15,216 nucleotides of DNA, taken from Acidobacteriaceae bacterium. Lineage in GTDB: Bacteria > Acidobacteriota > Terriglobia > Terriglobales > Acidobacteriaceae. The stretch lies in NCBI GenBank assembly GCA_030040115.1, contig JASHUH010000581.1, forward strand, positions 1 through 15,216, written 5' to 3'. The notes below the pieces were generated by a model. It saw only the letters and a list, made by a program, of their open reading frames with translations, searched no databases and was not told the origin of the DNA. Below are positions 6,662 through 13,441 of this stretch, one piece after another. A program made the position numbers and the translations under genes. The number at the start of each line of letters is the position of its first letter. Position 1 is the stretch's first letter.

Positions 6662-7497
6662 CTGGCCGCCGGCTCCTCCCGGTTGAATTCGACAAGCTCT
6701 TTCAGTTCGATGCCGCCGGCACCCGCCGCGCCCGCCGCGTCCGCCGCGAGCACGCCTTCCAGAGCCCGCCGCGCGGCGTCCTGCTCGGCCAGTTTTTTAC
6801 TGCCGCCCAGTCCCCGGGCCAGCAGTTTGCCGGGTTGGCCGTCTTCGCCGTTGAGCCGCGCTTCCACCAGGAAACGCCTGCGATGAGCCGGTCCGGTTTC
6901 GCGCTTCACCCGGTAAACAGGGGCCCCGGCGCGCAAAGCCTGCAAACGCTCCTGAAGCGCGGACTTGTAATTGCCGAGCGCCGCGCCCAAGCGCAACTCC
7001 GTCGCCAGTTGTTCCACGGCTGCGCCCATCACATGGCGGCGGACGAAGGCGCGCGCCGGTTCCAGCCCACCATCCAGAAAAAGCGCCCCCATCACCGCTT
7101 CCATGGCGTCGGAGAGCACGCTGCTCTTACGCCGCAGACCGCTGTGCTCCTCATTGCGGCCTAAACGCAGGAACTTGCCGACGCCCACCTTGCCAGCCAC
7201 ACCGGCCAGGTGCGGCCTGCTTACAAGCTGCGCGCGCACGCGCGTCAATTCGCCCTCACTCCAACCGGGCTGCACGGTGAAAAGTGTCTCGGCGACTACC
7301 AGGTCGAGGACTGCGTCGCCCAAAAACTCCAGGCGTTCATTGTCACTGGCGCACGCCAGCGCCCTGTCATCTGCCTTGCTGGCGGTTTGCGCCCGCTCCT
7401 TGGCAAGGGATCGATGGGTGAGGGCGCGCACCAGCAACTCACGGTCGGCAAAGCCATGGCCGATGGCGGCTTCGAGCTCGCGCAAATCCGGTTCCAC
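6658..7497 (-). CDS. rnc: ribonuclease III
   Basis: A 279-aa double-stranded-RNA endonuclease, acting in rRNA and mRNA processing. The catalytic domain carries the signature NERLEFLGDAVL (53-64, with Glu57 and Asp61) and the second metal site SDAMEAVMGALFLDGG (Asp130, Glu133). The double-stranded-RNA-binding domain follows from NYKSALQERLQ (176-186) to GGSKKLAEQDAARRAL (231-246). It is longer than the usual roughly 230 residues because of an insert rich in charged residues at 33-52 and an Ala/Gly-rich C-terminal tail after about 250. The start is GTG at 7497 with AAGGA 5 nt upstream; the ATG 4 nt earlier is out of frame. It heads the rnc-lepB-lepB-asmA cluster. No convincing promoter is visible in the 161 nt upstream, so read-through from the TPR gene is possible. 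Confidence 0.96.
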   Translation of the reverse strand: MEPDLRELEAAIGHGFADRELLVRALTHRSLAKERAQTASKADDRALACASDNERLEFLGDAVLDLVVAETLFTVQPGWSEGELTRVRAQLVSRPHLAGVAGKVGVGKFLRLGRNEEHSGLRRKSSVLSDAMEAVMGALFLDGGLEPARAFVRRHVMGAAVEQLATELRLGAALGNYKSALQERLQALRAGAPVYRVKRETGPAHRRRFLVEARLNGEDGQPGKLLARGLGGSKKLAEQDAARRALEGVLAADAAGAAGAGGIELKELVEFNREEPAAR

Positions 7498-7632
7498 GCA
7501 TTCCTTTTCCGATTGGTCTTCCTCGCCAGAGTCAAATTCGCGTCGCTCTTTGGCTCGGCCGTCTTATCGGGGGAAGCGAGCGACGCGGAGCGGTTTGCCC
7601 AAAAGCGAACGGATTCAGAAGGTTCGGCCAGG

Positions 7633-7653
7633 TCCCTCAGTCCCTCAGTCCCC
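7633..7653. repeat. tandem octamer TCCCTCAG (2.5 units)
   Basis: Two exact TCCCTCAG units (7633-7640, 7641-7648) and a partial third lie immediately downstream of the stop of the large TPR gene, in the 161-nt gap before rnc. It is a small simple repeat, possibly a slippage product. No stem or T-run marks a terminator here. Confidence 0.6.
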
Positions 7654-7658
7654 AATCC

Positions 7659-9542
7659 CTACTGCGGCGGTGCGCTTCCGCCCGGCGTAGCGGCTTCCGC
7701 ACCCGGCTTGGCGGGCTCGCTCGGCGTCGCGGTCTGCTGTCCAGAATCCGAGGGCCCGTTCGGCGTCGCAGCCCCCGCACCAGGTTTCGCCGTCGCAGCC
7801 GGCGGCGCAGTGTCGTCCGCGTCGTCATCGCAGGTGTATCCCCGTACCGTGTAGGCCGTCTTCACGCCGCGTTCGGCCGCCAGCCGGGTATCTTCCTGGC
7901 CGTCCCGCGCCACTAACGCTTCCTTGTACTCCGCCACCGCCTCATCGCGCTTGCACTCCACGTCCAGCAGGCGGCCTAAGTAAATGTGCGACCAGGCCAG
8001 CAGCCGCTGCTGCTTGCTGGTGGCGATCGTCTTCTGAAAATCGTCAATCGCCTGCTCCGGATGGGCGGTCATCAGCGCCACGCGCGCCAGAATAAAATTG
8101 GCGCGCGCGCAATCCTCTTTCGAAGAGGTCGATCCGGCGGCCAGAACCTTATTCGCCATCGCCGTCGCCCCAGCTACGTCGCCGGTGGAAAGCTTGGCTT
8201 CCGCCAAATCGAGTCCGGTCAGCTTCCGCGGCTGGCTGCGCTGCAGAACCTCAGCGTCGGCCTGCTGGTCGAAGACGACGTGGCGCGCCCGATGAATCTC
8301 CGCATCCACATCCATGCCGTACACCATTTCTCCGATGGTGTCCGTCAGGCTGGCCGGATCTCTCTCGAATTGCAGCAATTGACCGTAAAAATATCCGGTC
8401 AGCACGAAGCCCTGGGTCATATCGTGACGCACCAGGGCCTGGCGTACCGCTTCGGCCTTCTCCAAAGTAACTTCACGTTGATGCTCATAGCGAGGCAGCT
8501 CGGCGCGGTCCACCCCCTCCGGAACTTTGAAGATCGGAATCCCGGTGTCCATGGTGCGCGCTTCGATGGCCTTGATCAGGCACTCGATGGTCAGAGGCAC
8601 TACGCCGGAGCGGAAGTGGTAATCGAGCGGCGCGTCGGCAATCGCTTTCAGAATGGGCTCTTCGCGGTCGATGGCGTTCGAGCGCGCATACAGTAGCGGA
8701 TCGATCACGTAATGGAGATAGGTGTGCCGCACATCCGCCATGGGGATCTTGCCGTTCACCGGCGACACCACCACCACGTAATCGGTGCCGTAGATACGGG
8801 CGTTCACCGTGCTCGGCGAAAGCATGGGCTCGACCACCACGACGAAGCGGCTGCCGATGTAAGAGGAAGCCGGCATTTTCAGATAAAGATTCGTGGCCAC
8901 GATCATGTGCGAGAGCGGGTCGTGCAACTTGTCGATTTCTTCGTCGTAGGCATGGTGCGTGGTCAGCCAGATTCCGTGCAGATCGACCGCCGCCACGAAC
9001 TTGCGCAGAATAGGCAGAATCTCCACCACCTGGGTCGCATCGGGCGGCATCTCCGTCAGGTCGGCCGTGGTTTCCAGCGCCGGCGCCGGCGTCAGGTAAA
9101 GAGCCAGCGAGATGTACTGCGCAATGTCCTTTTCCGTCCCCGTCATGCGGTGCTGCGCGATATAAAGACACAGCGCGTCGCGGTTGTTGCGCGCCTCTTC
9201 GCTCTTGGCCAGCGTCTGGTTCATTTCGTCGCGCACGTGCTGGCGGATGGGATCGCTTTCCGGAAGGCCCTCATCGTAGCCGCAGGCGTTCAGCGCCGCG
9301 GCCATGATGAACACCGGCTCCGCGTCGATGAGCGAGATCATGGGTCCGGCCGGATCGATCAGCGTCGGCGCCTTCTCCTGCACGTACATCGGCTGCGATG
9401 AAGAAGTAGACGAGCTTGAGCTCTGCGGCGCATTGCCCCCGGGGGATTGGGCCCTCGCCAAGCCAGGTGAGAAGCCGGTAAACAAGCACAAGCATACCCC
9501 GGAAACAATCGGGACGAACGGCCGAATTCGATGCGGCGCCAT
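7659..9542 (-). CDS. exported TPR protein with degenerate zincin-like motif (unknown function)
   Basis: A 627-aa protein. Residues 1-31 form a signal peptide (PIVSGVCLCLFTGF core, ending ARA-Q). A Ser-rich linker (41-50) follows. The globular region (about 60-420) contains alternating hydrophobic strands such as SRFVVVVEPM (231-240) and DYVVVVSPV (254-262), then VRHTYLHYVIDPLL (271-284). HTYLH has the spacing of a HExxH metalloprotease site but with Thr in place of the catalytic Glu. Residues about 440-560 form TPR-like helical pairs (AEAKLSTGDVAGATAMANKV, EDCARANFILARVALMTAHPEQAI). The tail (571-627) is low complexity, with AKPGAGAATPNG repeated as AKPGAEAATPGG. ATG at 9542 has AGGA 7 nt upstream and a good promoter. 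It is probably periplasmic or outer-membrane associated. I do not recognise a named family with certainty. Confidence 0.85.
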   Translation of the reverse strand: MAPHRIRPFVPIVSGVCLCLFTGFSPGLARAQSPGGNAPQSSSSSTSSSQPMYVQEKAPTLIDPAGPMISLIDAEPVFIMAAALNACGYDEGLPESDPIRQHVRDEMNQTLAKSEEARNNRDALCLYIAQHRMTGTEKDIAQYISLALYLTPAPALETTADLTEMPPDATQVVEILPILRKFVAAVDLHGIWLTTHHAYDEEIDKLHDPLSHMIVATNLYLKMPASSYIGSRFVVVVEPMLSPSTVNARIYGTDYVVVVSPVNGKIPMADVRHTYLHYVIDPLLYARSNAIDREEPILKAIADAPLDYHFRSGVVPLTIECLIKAIEARTMDTGIPIFKVPEGVDRAELPRYEHQREVTLEKAEAVRQALVRHDMTQGFVLTGYFYGQLLQFERDPASLTDTIGEMVYGMDVDAEIHRARHVVFDQQADAEVLQRSQPRKLTGLDLAEAKLSTGDVAGATAMANKVLAAGSTSSKEDCARANFILARVALMTAHPEQAIDDFQKTIATSKQQRLLAWSHIYLGRLLDVECKRDEAVAEYKEALVARDGQEDTRLAAERGVKTAYTVRGYTCDDDADDTAPPAATAKPGAGAATPNGPSDSGQQTATPSEPAKPGAEAATPGGSAPPQ

Positions 9543-9560
9543 GGGAAGATCCTGGTCTTA

Positions 9561-9589
9561 AGTCTATTGAGACCGCAGAGCAGGGTCAA
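9561..9589 (-). promoter_or_regulatory. sigma70-type promoter for the large TPR gene
   Basis: On the minus strand TTGACC (9589-9584, 5/6) and TAGACT (9566-9561, 4/6) are separated by exactly 17 nt. The predicted start near 9554 gives a short leader of about 12 nt that includes the ribosome site AGGA. Orientation and distance fit the gene starting at 9542. Confidence 0.55.
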
Positions 9590-9619
9590 ACGGGGCCTCT
9601 GATCGTTTGCCTTGGCGCC

Positions 9620-9691
9620 AATGTGAGTGCCCCATTCTTGACGCGGCTTTTGCGCCAAGGGTGGGAGGCGGAAATTCATGCGGTCACAGAC
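9620..9691 (+). repeat. 72-nt hairpin intergenic repeat, copy 2
   Basis: Same length and layout as copy 1. The stem arms are CCATTCTTGACGC (9632-9644) and GCGCCAAGGGTGG (9652-9664) with a 7-nt loop; two pairs are G-U and one is mismatched. The right flank GAAATTCATGCGGTCACAGA matches copy 1 closely. Unlike the other copies it lies between divergent genes, so a pure terminator role does not explain it. An open frame from 9607 runs through it, but translation of the DUF4254 gene most likely begins at 9799, leaving the repeat non-coding. Confidence 0.75.
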
Positions 9692-9731
9692 CAGGGCGGC
9701 GCTGGAAGTCCTCCCGGCTGGGAACCGCGGT

Positions 9732-9761
9732 TTGGAGCGCGGGTAAGCATCGTTCTACCAT
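9732..9761 (+). promoter_or_regulatory. candidate promoter for the DUF4254 gene
   Basis: TTGGAG (9732-9737) and TACCAT (9756-9761) are 18 nt apart, a moderate match to the sigma70 consensus. The predicted start near 9768 leaves a leader of about 30 nt carrying the AGGAG ribosome site. The element lies downstream of repeat copy 2. Confidence 0.35.
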
Positions 9762-9798
9762 AGACGCTGCCCGGCAGTTCCGCGGCAGGAGCGTGACA

Positions 9799-10443
9799 GT
9801 GATCTCGGCCGAAGCCATTGTGGCCTTGCACGACGAGCGAGCCCGCCTTTGGCACCAGCAGCACGCGTCGCCCGACGAGCCGCGGCCCTCCCCGCCATCC
9901 CCGGAGCAATCCTCGCCCGGGGAGTGGCTCGCCGCGGTGGCGCGCCAGCATCGCGCCAACTTCGACCTCTGGCACATCGAAGATGAGGCGCGGGCGCCCA
10001 ACGTGACCGACGCTTCGCTGGCCGCGGTCAAGCGCTGCATCGACCGCACCAATCAGCTCCGCAATGATCTGACCGAGGAACTGGATCGCTTCCTTATGGG
10101 CTGGCTCGAGCGCCGGCGTCTTCCCAGCCCCTCGGCGCCGCTGCACTCCGAATCGCCTGGCCTCATCATCGACCGGCTTTCCGTGCTGGCGCTCAAAATC
10201 TACCACACACAAGAGGAGATCCACCGGCCGGGTGCTCCGGCAGGCCATATGGACCGCAACCGCAACCGCTTGGCGATTCTTGAAGAGCAGCGCGCCGACC
10301 TCGCGCGTTGCCTCGACGCGCTGTGGCGCGAAACCCTCGCCGGAACCCGGAGATTCAAGATGTACCGGCAATTGAAAATGTATAATGATCCCGCGCTCAA
10401 CCCAGCCATCTACGGCCAGAAGACTGCCGCGCCGGCGGGATAA
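9799..10443 (+). CDS. DUF4254 family protein
   Basis: A 214-aa soluble, mostly helical protein of unknown function. Features that match the DUF4254 family as I know it are a helix near the start (AEAIVALHDERARLWHQ), the stretch RQHRANFDLWHIEDEAR (49-65), a central helix VKRCIDRTNQLRNDLTEELD, and GLIIDRLSVLALKIYHTQEE (121-140), ending in a helix with paired Leu and Arg and the motif RRFKMYRQLKMYNDP. A Pro/Ser-rich insert occupies about 24-41. The GTG at 9799 is chosen because AGGAG (9787-9791) lies 7 nt before it; the GTG at 9793 is too close to that site, and the upstream frame crosses the dispersed repeat. There is no signal peptide or membrane helix. It stands alone between a divergent TPR gene and the next promoter at 10459. 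The family call is from memory of its pattern. Confidence 0.8.
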   Translation: MISAEAIVALHDERARLWHQQHASPDEPRPSPPSPEQSSPGEWLAAVARQHRANFDLWHIEDEARAPNVTDASLAAVKRCIDRTNQLRNDLTEELDRFLMGWLERRRLPSPSAPLHSESPGLIIDRLSVLALKIYHTQEEIHRPGAPAGHMDRNRNRLAILEEQRADLARCLDALWRETLAGTRRFKMYRQLKMYNDPALNPAIYGQKTAAPAG

Positions 10444-10458
10444 CGGCGAATGCGGCCA

Positions 10459-10487
10459 TTGACGTCGGGCGGGGTTCTGCGTATAAA
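10459..10487 (+). promoter_or_regulatory. strong sigma70-type promoter for the TPR-yvcK operon
   Basis: TTGACG (10459-10464, 5/6) and TATAAA (10482-10487, 5/6) are spaced by exactly 17 nt, the best consensus match in the window. The expected start near 10494 leaves a leader of about 88 nt before the TPR gene. Confidence 0.65.
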
Positions 10488-10582
10488 CATGGCCTAAGCA
10501 GCGTTGTTCTCCATCGTCCGAAACGTCCGGGAACCCATCCGGTTCGCTTCCGCCTTCGAGAGCGCGCGCCAGTGACAAACCC

Positions 10583-11131
10583 ATGATGCAAGAGGCCCGA
10601 TCCGCGGCGACCAGCCGCATGAAGAATGTCAAGCCACCGGCAAAGCCCGACGGTCACGCCGTCGTTTTCCGCGACTACCAGGTCGCAGTGCAGTTGCTGC
10701 AACAGGGCAAATACGAGAAAGCGCGGGCGGCTCTCGAAAAGCTGCTTCCCGCAGCCCCAGCGGAGCTCAAGGAACGCTGCAAAATGTACATCCAAACCTG
10801 CCAGCGGCAATTGGAAAAGCCAAACTTGGCCTTTCTTACCCCCGAGGAGCACTACGATTACGCCATTTCCCAGTTGAATACCGGCTTTTACGAGGAAGCT
10901 CGTGAGCAGTTCCAGAGCATTCTTGCCGGCCATCCCGAGGCCGATTACGCCTTTTACGGGCTGGCGGTGCTCGACTCCATCACCGGCCGTTCCCAGGATT
11001 GCCTCGCTAATCTCGCCCGGGCCATCGAGCTGAACGTCAAAAACCGTCTTCAGGCTCGCGTGGACAACGACTTCCAGAACATGGTGGACGACCCTCGCTT
11101 CACCGAGTTGTTGTATCCTGAGATTCCGTAA
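10583..11131 (+). CDS. small TPR-repeat protein
   Basis: A 182-aa cytoplasmic protein built of tetratricopeptide-like helices: YQVAVQLLQQGKYEKARAAL (32-51), HYDYAISQLNTGFYEEAREQF (90-110), and AFYGLAVLDSITGRSQDCLANLARAIELN (123-151). The end, NDFQNMVDDPRFTELLYPE, is a common closing of TPR proteins. TPR domains bind other proteins; no partner is shown. It has no signal peptide. The start is ATG 10583 (or the adjacent ATG 10586); no good ribosome site is seen, and ATG 10619 is an alternative that would trim a basic 12-residue lead. The yvcK-like gene begins 8 nt after its stop, so the two are almost surely one operon and may act together. Confidence 0.85.
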   Translation: MMQEARSAATSRMKNVKPPAKPDGHAVVFRDYQVAVQLLQQGKYEKARAALEKLLPAAPAELKERCKMYIQTCQRQLEKPNLAFLTPEEHYDYAISQLNTGFYEEAREQFQSILAGHPEADYAFYGLAVLDSITGRSQDCLANLARAIELNVKNRLQARVDNDFQNMVDDPRFTELLYPEIP

Positions 11132-11139
11132 GGCCCGAT

Positions 11140-12213
11140 TTGAGTCCTGCATTAACCCCAACCGGTGAACTCGTGAGCGCGCCGTCTTCGGGCTCTGACC
11201 GCGCCGTGGCCGCGCGCCCTTTGCGCGTGGTGGCTATCGGCGGTGGAACCGGCCTCTCCACACTGCTGCGCGGCCTCCGCCGCCATGTGCTTGCGCCCGG
11301 CCAAACCGGCAATGAACCGGCGCAGATTGCCGACTTGGCCGCTGTCGTCACGGTGACCGACGATGGCGGCTCTTCGGGCCGTTTGCGCCGCGGCTTCAAT
11401 ATGTTGCCGCCCGGCGACCTGCGTAATTGCATGGTGGCCCTGAGCGAAGAAGAGGATCTCCTGGTGCAGCTCTTCAGTCATCGCTTCAGGGCTGGCGGCT
11501 CGCTCAAGGGTCACAATTTCGGCAACCTCTTTGTGGCCGCGCTCACCGAGATTACCGGCGATTTCGCGCTCGCCATTCAACTGGCGTCGAAAATCCTCGC
11601 CACCCGCGGCAACATCTATCCGGCTACCGCGGCCAACACCACCCTCATCGCGCATATGGACGATGGCTCGTTCGTGCGGGGCGAAACCAACATCACCGCC
11701 AGCCGCCGGCGCATCTTGGAACTCACCCTCGAGCCGCCCTGCCCGGCCCCGCTCCCCGAGACGCTCGACGCCATCGAGCGCGCCGACCTGATCACCGTCG
11801 GCCCCGGTTCTCTTTACACGTCGCTCATCACCAATCTTCTCGTCGACGGCATTCCCCTCGCGCTGAGCCGGGCCCGCGCTCTGCGCGTGTTTATCTGCAA
11901 CCTCATGACCCAGGCCAACGAGAGCCTGGGCCTCACCGCCTCCGAGCACATCGAGCGTATGTACGAGCACACCCGCGCTCCCATTTTCGACTGCGCGCTC
12001 GTAAACACCGCGATGATTTCGGCCGAGACTTTGGCGCGCTACGCGGCTGAGGGCGCCGCCCCCATCGAGCCCGACATCGACCGCATCGAGGCTCTCGGCG
12101 TACGCTGTATTGTCGGCGATTTCCTAAGCGAAGAAAACGTGGTGCGCCACGCTGCGGCGCGCGTCACCAGCACTTTGCTGGCGCTGGCGCTCAACGCGCC
12201 GCTGCGCCCTTGA
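11140..12213 (+). CDS. yvcK: YvcK/GlmR (CofD-like) protein
   Basis: A 357-aa protein of the YvcK/GlmR branch of the CofD/UPF0052 family, which in Firmicutes binds UDP-GlcNAc and governs growth on gluconeogenic carbon and cell-wall precursor supply. Markers are VVAIGGGTGLSTLLRGLRR (30-48), VTVTDDGGSSGRLR (70-83), PPGDLRNCMVAL (90-101), GHNFGNLF (124-131), ETNITASRRRI (182-192) and TVGPGSLYTSLITNLLV (219-235). The N-terminal 27 residues are extra and rich in Pro/Ser. The start is TTG 11140 with AAGG 8 nt upstream. GTG 11173, preceded by GGTGA, is a good alternative that would remove 11 residues. Here it is paired with a TPR gene; the usual Firmicute partners rapZ/yvcL and whiA are absent. Role in this organism is inferred from the family. 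Confidence 0.92.
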   Translation: MSPALTPTGELVSAPSSGSDRAVAARPLRVVAIGGGTGLSTLLRGLRRHVLAPGQTGNEPAQIADLAAVVTVTDDGGSSGRLRRGFNMLPPGDLRNCMVALSEEEDLLVQLFSHRFRAGGSLKGHNFGNLFVAALTEITGDFALAIQLASKILATRGNIYPATAANTTLIAHMDDGSFVRGETNITASRRRILELTLEPPCPAPLPETLDAIERADLITVGPGSLYTSLITNLLVDGIPLALSRARALRVFICNLMTQANESLGLTASEHIERMYEHTRAPIFDCALVNTAMISAETLARYAAEGAAPIEPDIDRIEALGVRCIVGDFLSEENVVRHAAARVTSTLLALALNAPLRP

Positions 12214-12304
12214 TTCCAAGACTTGATTCCAGAATCGGATGGGCGCCCCACCCGCGCCGCACTTTTGTTTTTCCGGCCCGGGTTCGCCCGCTTGTTTTTG
12301 TACG

Positions 12305-12376
12305 AATGTGGGCGCCCCCTCCTTGACGCGTTTTTTGCGGCAAGGGTGGGAGACACGAATTCACGCGGTCAGAAAC
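12305..12376 (+). repeat. 72-nt hairpin intergenic repeat, copy 3
   Basis: Third copy, between the convergent yvcK-like gene and the 111-aa membrane protein gene. Stem arms are CCCTCCTTGACGC (12317-12329) and GCGGCAAGGGTGG (12337-12349) around GTTTTTT, with two mismatches and one G-U. The flank ACGAATTCACGCGGTCAGAAAC resembles that of copy 1. Similarity to copy 1 continues to the left through TTGTTTTT-6 nt-ATG (compare 1367-1382), so the full unit may be nearer 85 nt. A second shorter GATGGGCGCCCCACC at 12238-12252 resembles the left edge of the unit. The 175-nt gap 12214-12388 contains no gene. Confidence 0.75.
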
Positions 12377-12388
12377 CCCGGCGGGAAA

Positions 12389-12724
12389 CTACGTGGCCGT
12401 CATCCGGCGCAGCTTTTCCCGTTGCGCGGCAATATCCTCCACGGCTCCCTGCACGCGGCTCAACGTCGATTGAATTTCTTCGAGATAAATCGGCAGCGTG
12501 TTCCACCAGGTTTTCATCGTGTCCGGCTGGTCGATCATGGCCAGCGCTGTCCCCGTAGCAGCCGCCACCAGGCCCGCGCGCGTCTTGCCGGCCATCAGCA
12601 GCACCCCGCTCAGGGCAAGGCTGCCGGCGGCGGCTACGCGAACCCAATGCACCGGCGCAACCGTTGGAGCCCCAGGCGCGTTCTCGGGGTCGTTCCCCGA
12701 TATCGAAAGCGGCACAACCACCAT
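12389..12724 (-). CDS. small two-helix membrane protein, unknown function
   Basis: A 111-aa protein. After a Pro-rich start come two short hydrophobic segments (about 28-45, VRVAAAGSLALSGVLLMAG, and 49-64, LVAAATGTALAMI) separated by a KTR turn, so it probably forms a membrane hairpin. Then TMKTWWNTLPIYLEEIQ and a Glu/Arg-rich amphipathic helix (80-107) that could coil with a partner. The start at 12724 is set by an excellent ribosome site, AAGGAG, 5 nt upstream. I do not recognise a named family. The open frame continues upstream without stop to 12997 and that stretch looks moderately protein-like, but the strong ribosome site argues against a longer product. It is 190 nt downstream of the CxxC gene on the same strand. 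Confidence 0.72.
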   Translation of the reverse strand: MVVVPLSISGNDPENAPGAPTVAPVHWVRVAAAGSLALSGVLLMAGKTRAGLVAAATGTALAMIDQPDTMKTWWNTLPIYLEEIQSTLSRVQGAVEDIAAQREKLRRMTAT

Positions 12725-12914
12725 GGTTTCTCCTTCCCTTCCGCACTCCCTCGCCGGAGGGGCGGAGGCGCGTCTCGAATATCGCTCCACATCAATGACT
12801 CGCGCCAATCCTTCGGCAAATTCCGGATGGCGCTGGCAAAGCTCGGAAATTCGATAGAGTCTCCAGCGCCGGCGCGGCTGCGAAAACCTCCTCCTCCTCG
12901 CTTGGATGCGGTCT
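12725..12914. other. gap between two minus-strand small genes
   Basis: The 190 nt hold the AAGGAG ribosome site (12730-12735) of the 111-aa gene. I see no clear promoter, terminator or repeat. One frame is open across it on the minus strand (continuous with the 111-aa gene). Confidence 0.4.
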
Positions 12915-13232
12915 TCAGTCCAGGTCGAAATCCCGCAACGGCTTGCCTGCCGGCGCATCCTTGGCCTTGCGCAGCGCCTCGGCGAACTTCTTTTCAAACA
13001 GGTCTTCCTTGTTCTTCTCCGCGTCTACGCTCTGGCGAAAGATCGACTCCTTCCGCTCCTCGTGCTCGCGCATCGCCTTGGCCGCCGTCTCCAGGTCCTC
13101 GAACATCCGCTTCCGCGGCGCCGGGGTGTGGCTCACCACCAGCCCCGTCGCTCCGTCAATCTTCAGCATCGCTCCGCAATCCGGGCACGCCACCTCGAAA
13201 GTGTTTTCCTTTGCTTTTGCCTTTGCCATCAC
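12915..13232 (-). CDS. small CxxC-knuckle, coiled-coil protein, unknown function
   Basis: A 105-aa soluble protein. A Lys/Ala-rich start leads to VACPDCGAMLKID (14-26), where Cys16 and Cys19 form one zinc knuckle, followed by a short beta segment LVVSHTPAP. The rest is a highly charged helix (44-92, EDLETAAKAMREHEERKESI and EKNKEDLFEKKFAEALRKAK) likely to coil, ending in an acidic DFDLD. The second CxxC of an ordinary zinc ribbon is missing; a metal site would need His35 or dimerisation. The start is GTG 13232 or ATG 13229 directly after it. No ribosome site is present, and TACAAT ends 6 nt before the GTG, as expected for a leaderless message. Its high charge suggests a nucleic-acid or protein partner, but none is evident. 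No named family recognised. Confidence 0.75.
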   Translation of the reverse strand: MMAKAKAKENTFEVACPDCGAMLKIDGATGLVVSHTPAPRKRMFEDLETAAKAMREHEERKESIFRQSVDAEKNKEDLFEKKFAEALRKAKDAPAGKPLRDFDLD

Positions 13233-13238
13233 ACTGGC

Positions 13239-13268
13239 ATTGTAGGCGCGACGGCACTTGCTTGCCTA
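13239..13268 (-). promoter_or_regulatory. promoter for a probably leaderless CxxC-protein transcript
   Basis: On the minus strand TAGGCA (13268-13263, 4/6) and TACAAT (13244-13239, 5/6) are 18 nt apart, and the -10 ends 6 nt before the GTG at 13232. This would place the first transcribed base at the start codon. Confidence 0.45.
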
Positions 13269-13297
13269 TACTCTCCGCTCCGCCTCCCTCCGCCTTC

Positions 13298-13327
13298 TTG
13301 ACAGCGCAACGCCTCAGGGCAAAAGAT
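13298..13327 (+). promoter_or_regulatory. candidate promoter for the SMP-30-like lipoprotein
   Basis: A perfect -35 TTGACA (13298-13303) is followed after 18 nt by AAAGAT (13322-13327), a poor -10. It would give a leader of about 105 nt. The strong -35 with weak -10 could mean activator control. It diverges from the promoter at 13239-13268. Confidence 0.35.
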
Positions 13328-13441
13328 GTTTCCGCCAGATGATTCCCCACTTTTCGATCGCTTCACGATTTCTGTGAAGCGCAAATGGATTCGCGTGGCG
13401 AAAAACAGCTACCCCGCGTTCACTCTGCCGGAGACAAGCCC

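Noticed and set aside
9607..9798. N-terminal extension of the DUF4254 frame
   Set aside because: It would translate the dispersed hairpin repeat and non-family residues; AGGAG is correctly placed only for the GTG at 9799.
11152..11970. 272-aa minus-strand frame opposite yvcK
   Set aside because: Shadow of the well-supported YvcK/GlmR-like gene.
12725..12997. 91-codon upstream extension of the 111-aa membrane protein
   Set aside because: The frame is open and part of it looks protein-like, but it overlaps the CxxC gene and the AAGGAG site 5 nt before ATG 12724 is the strongest start signal there.
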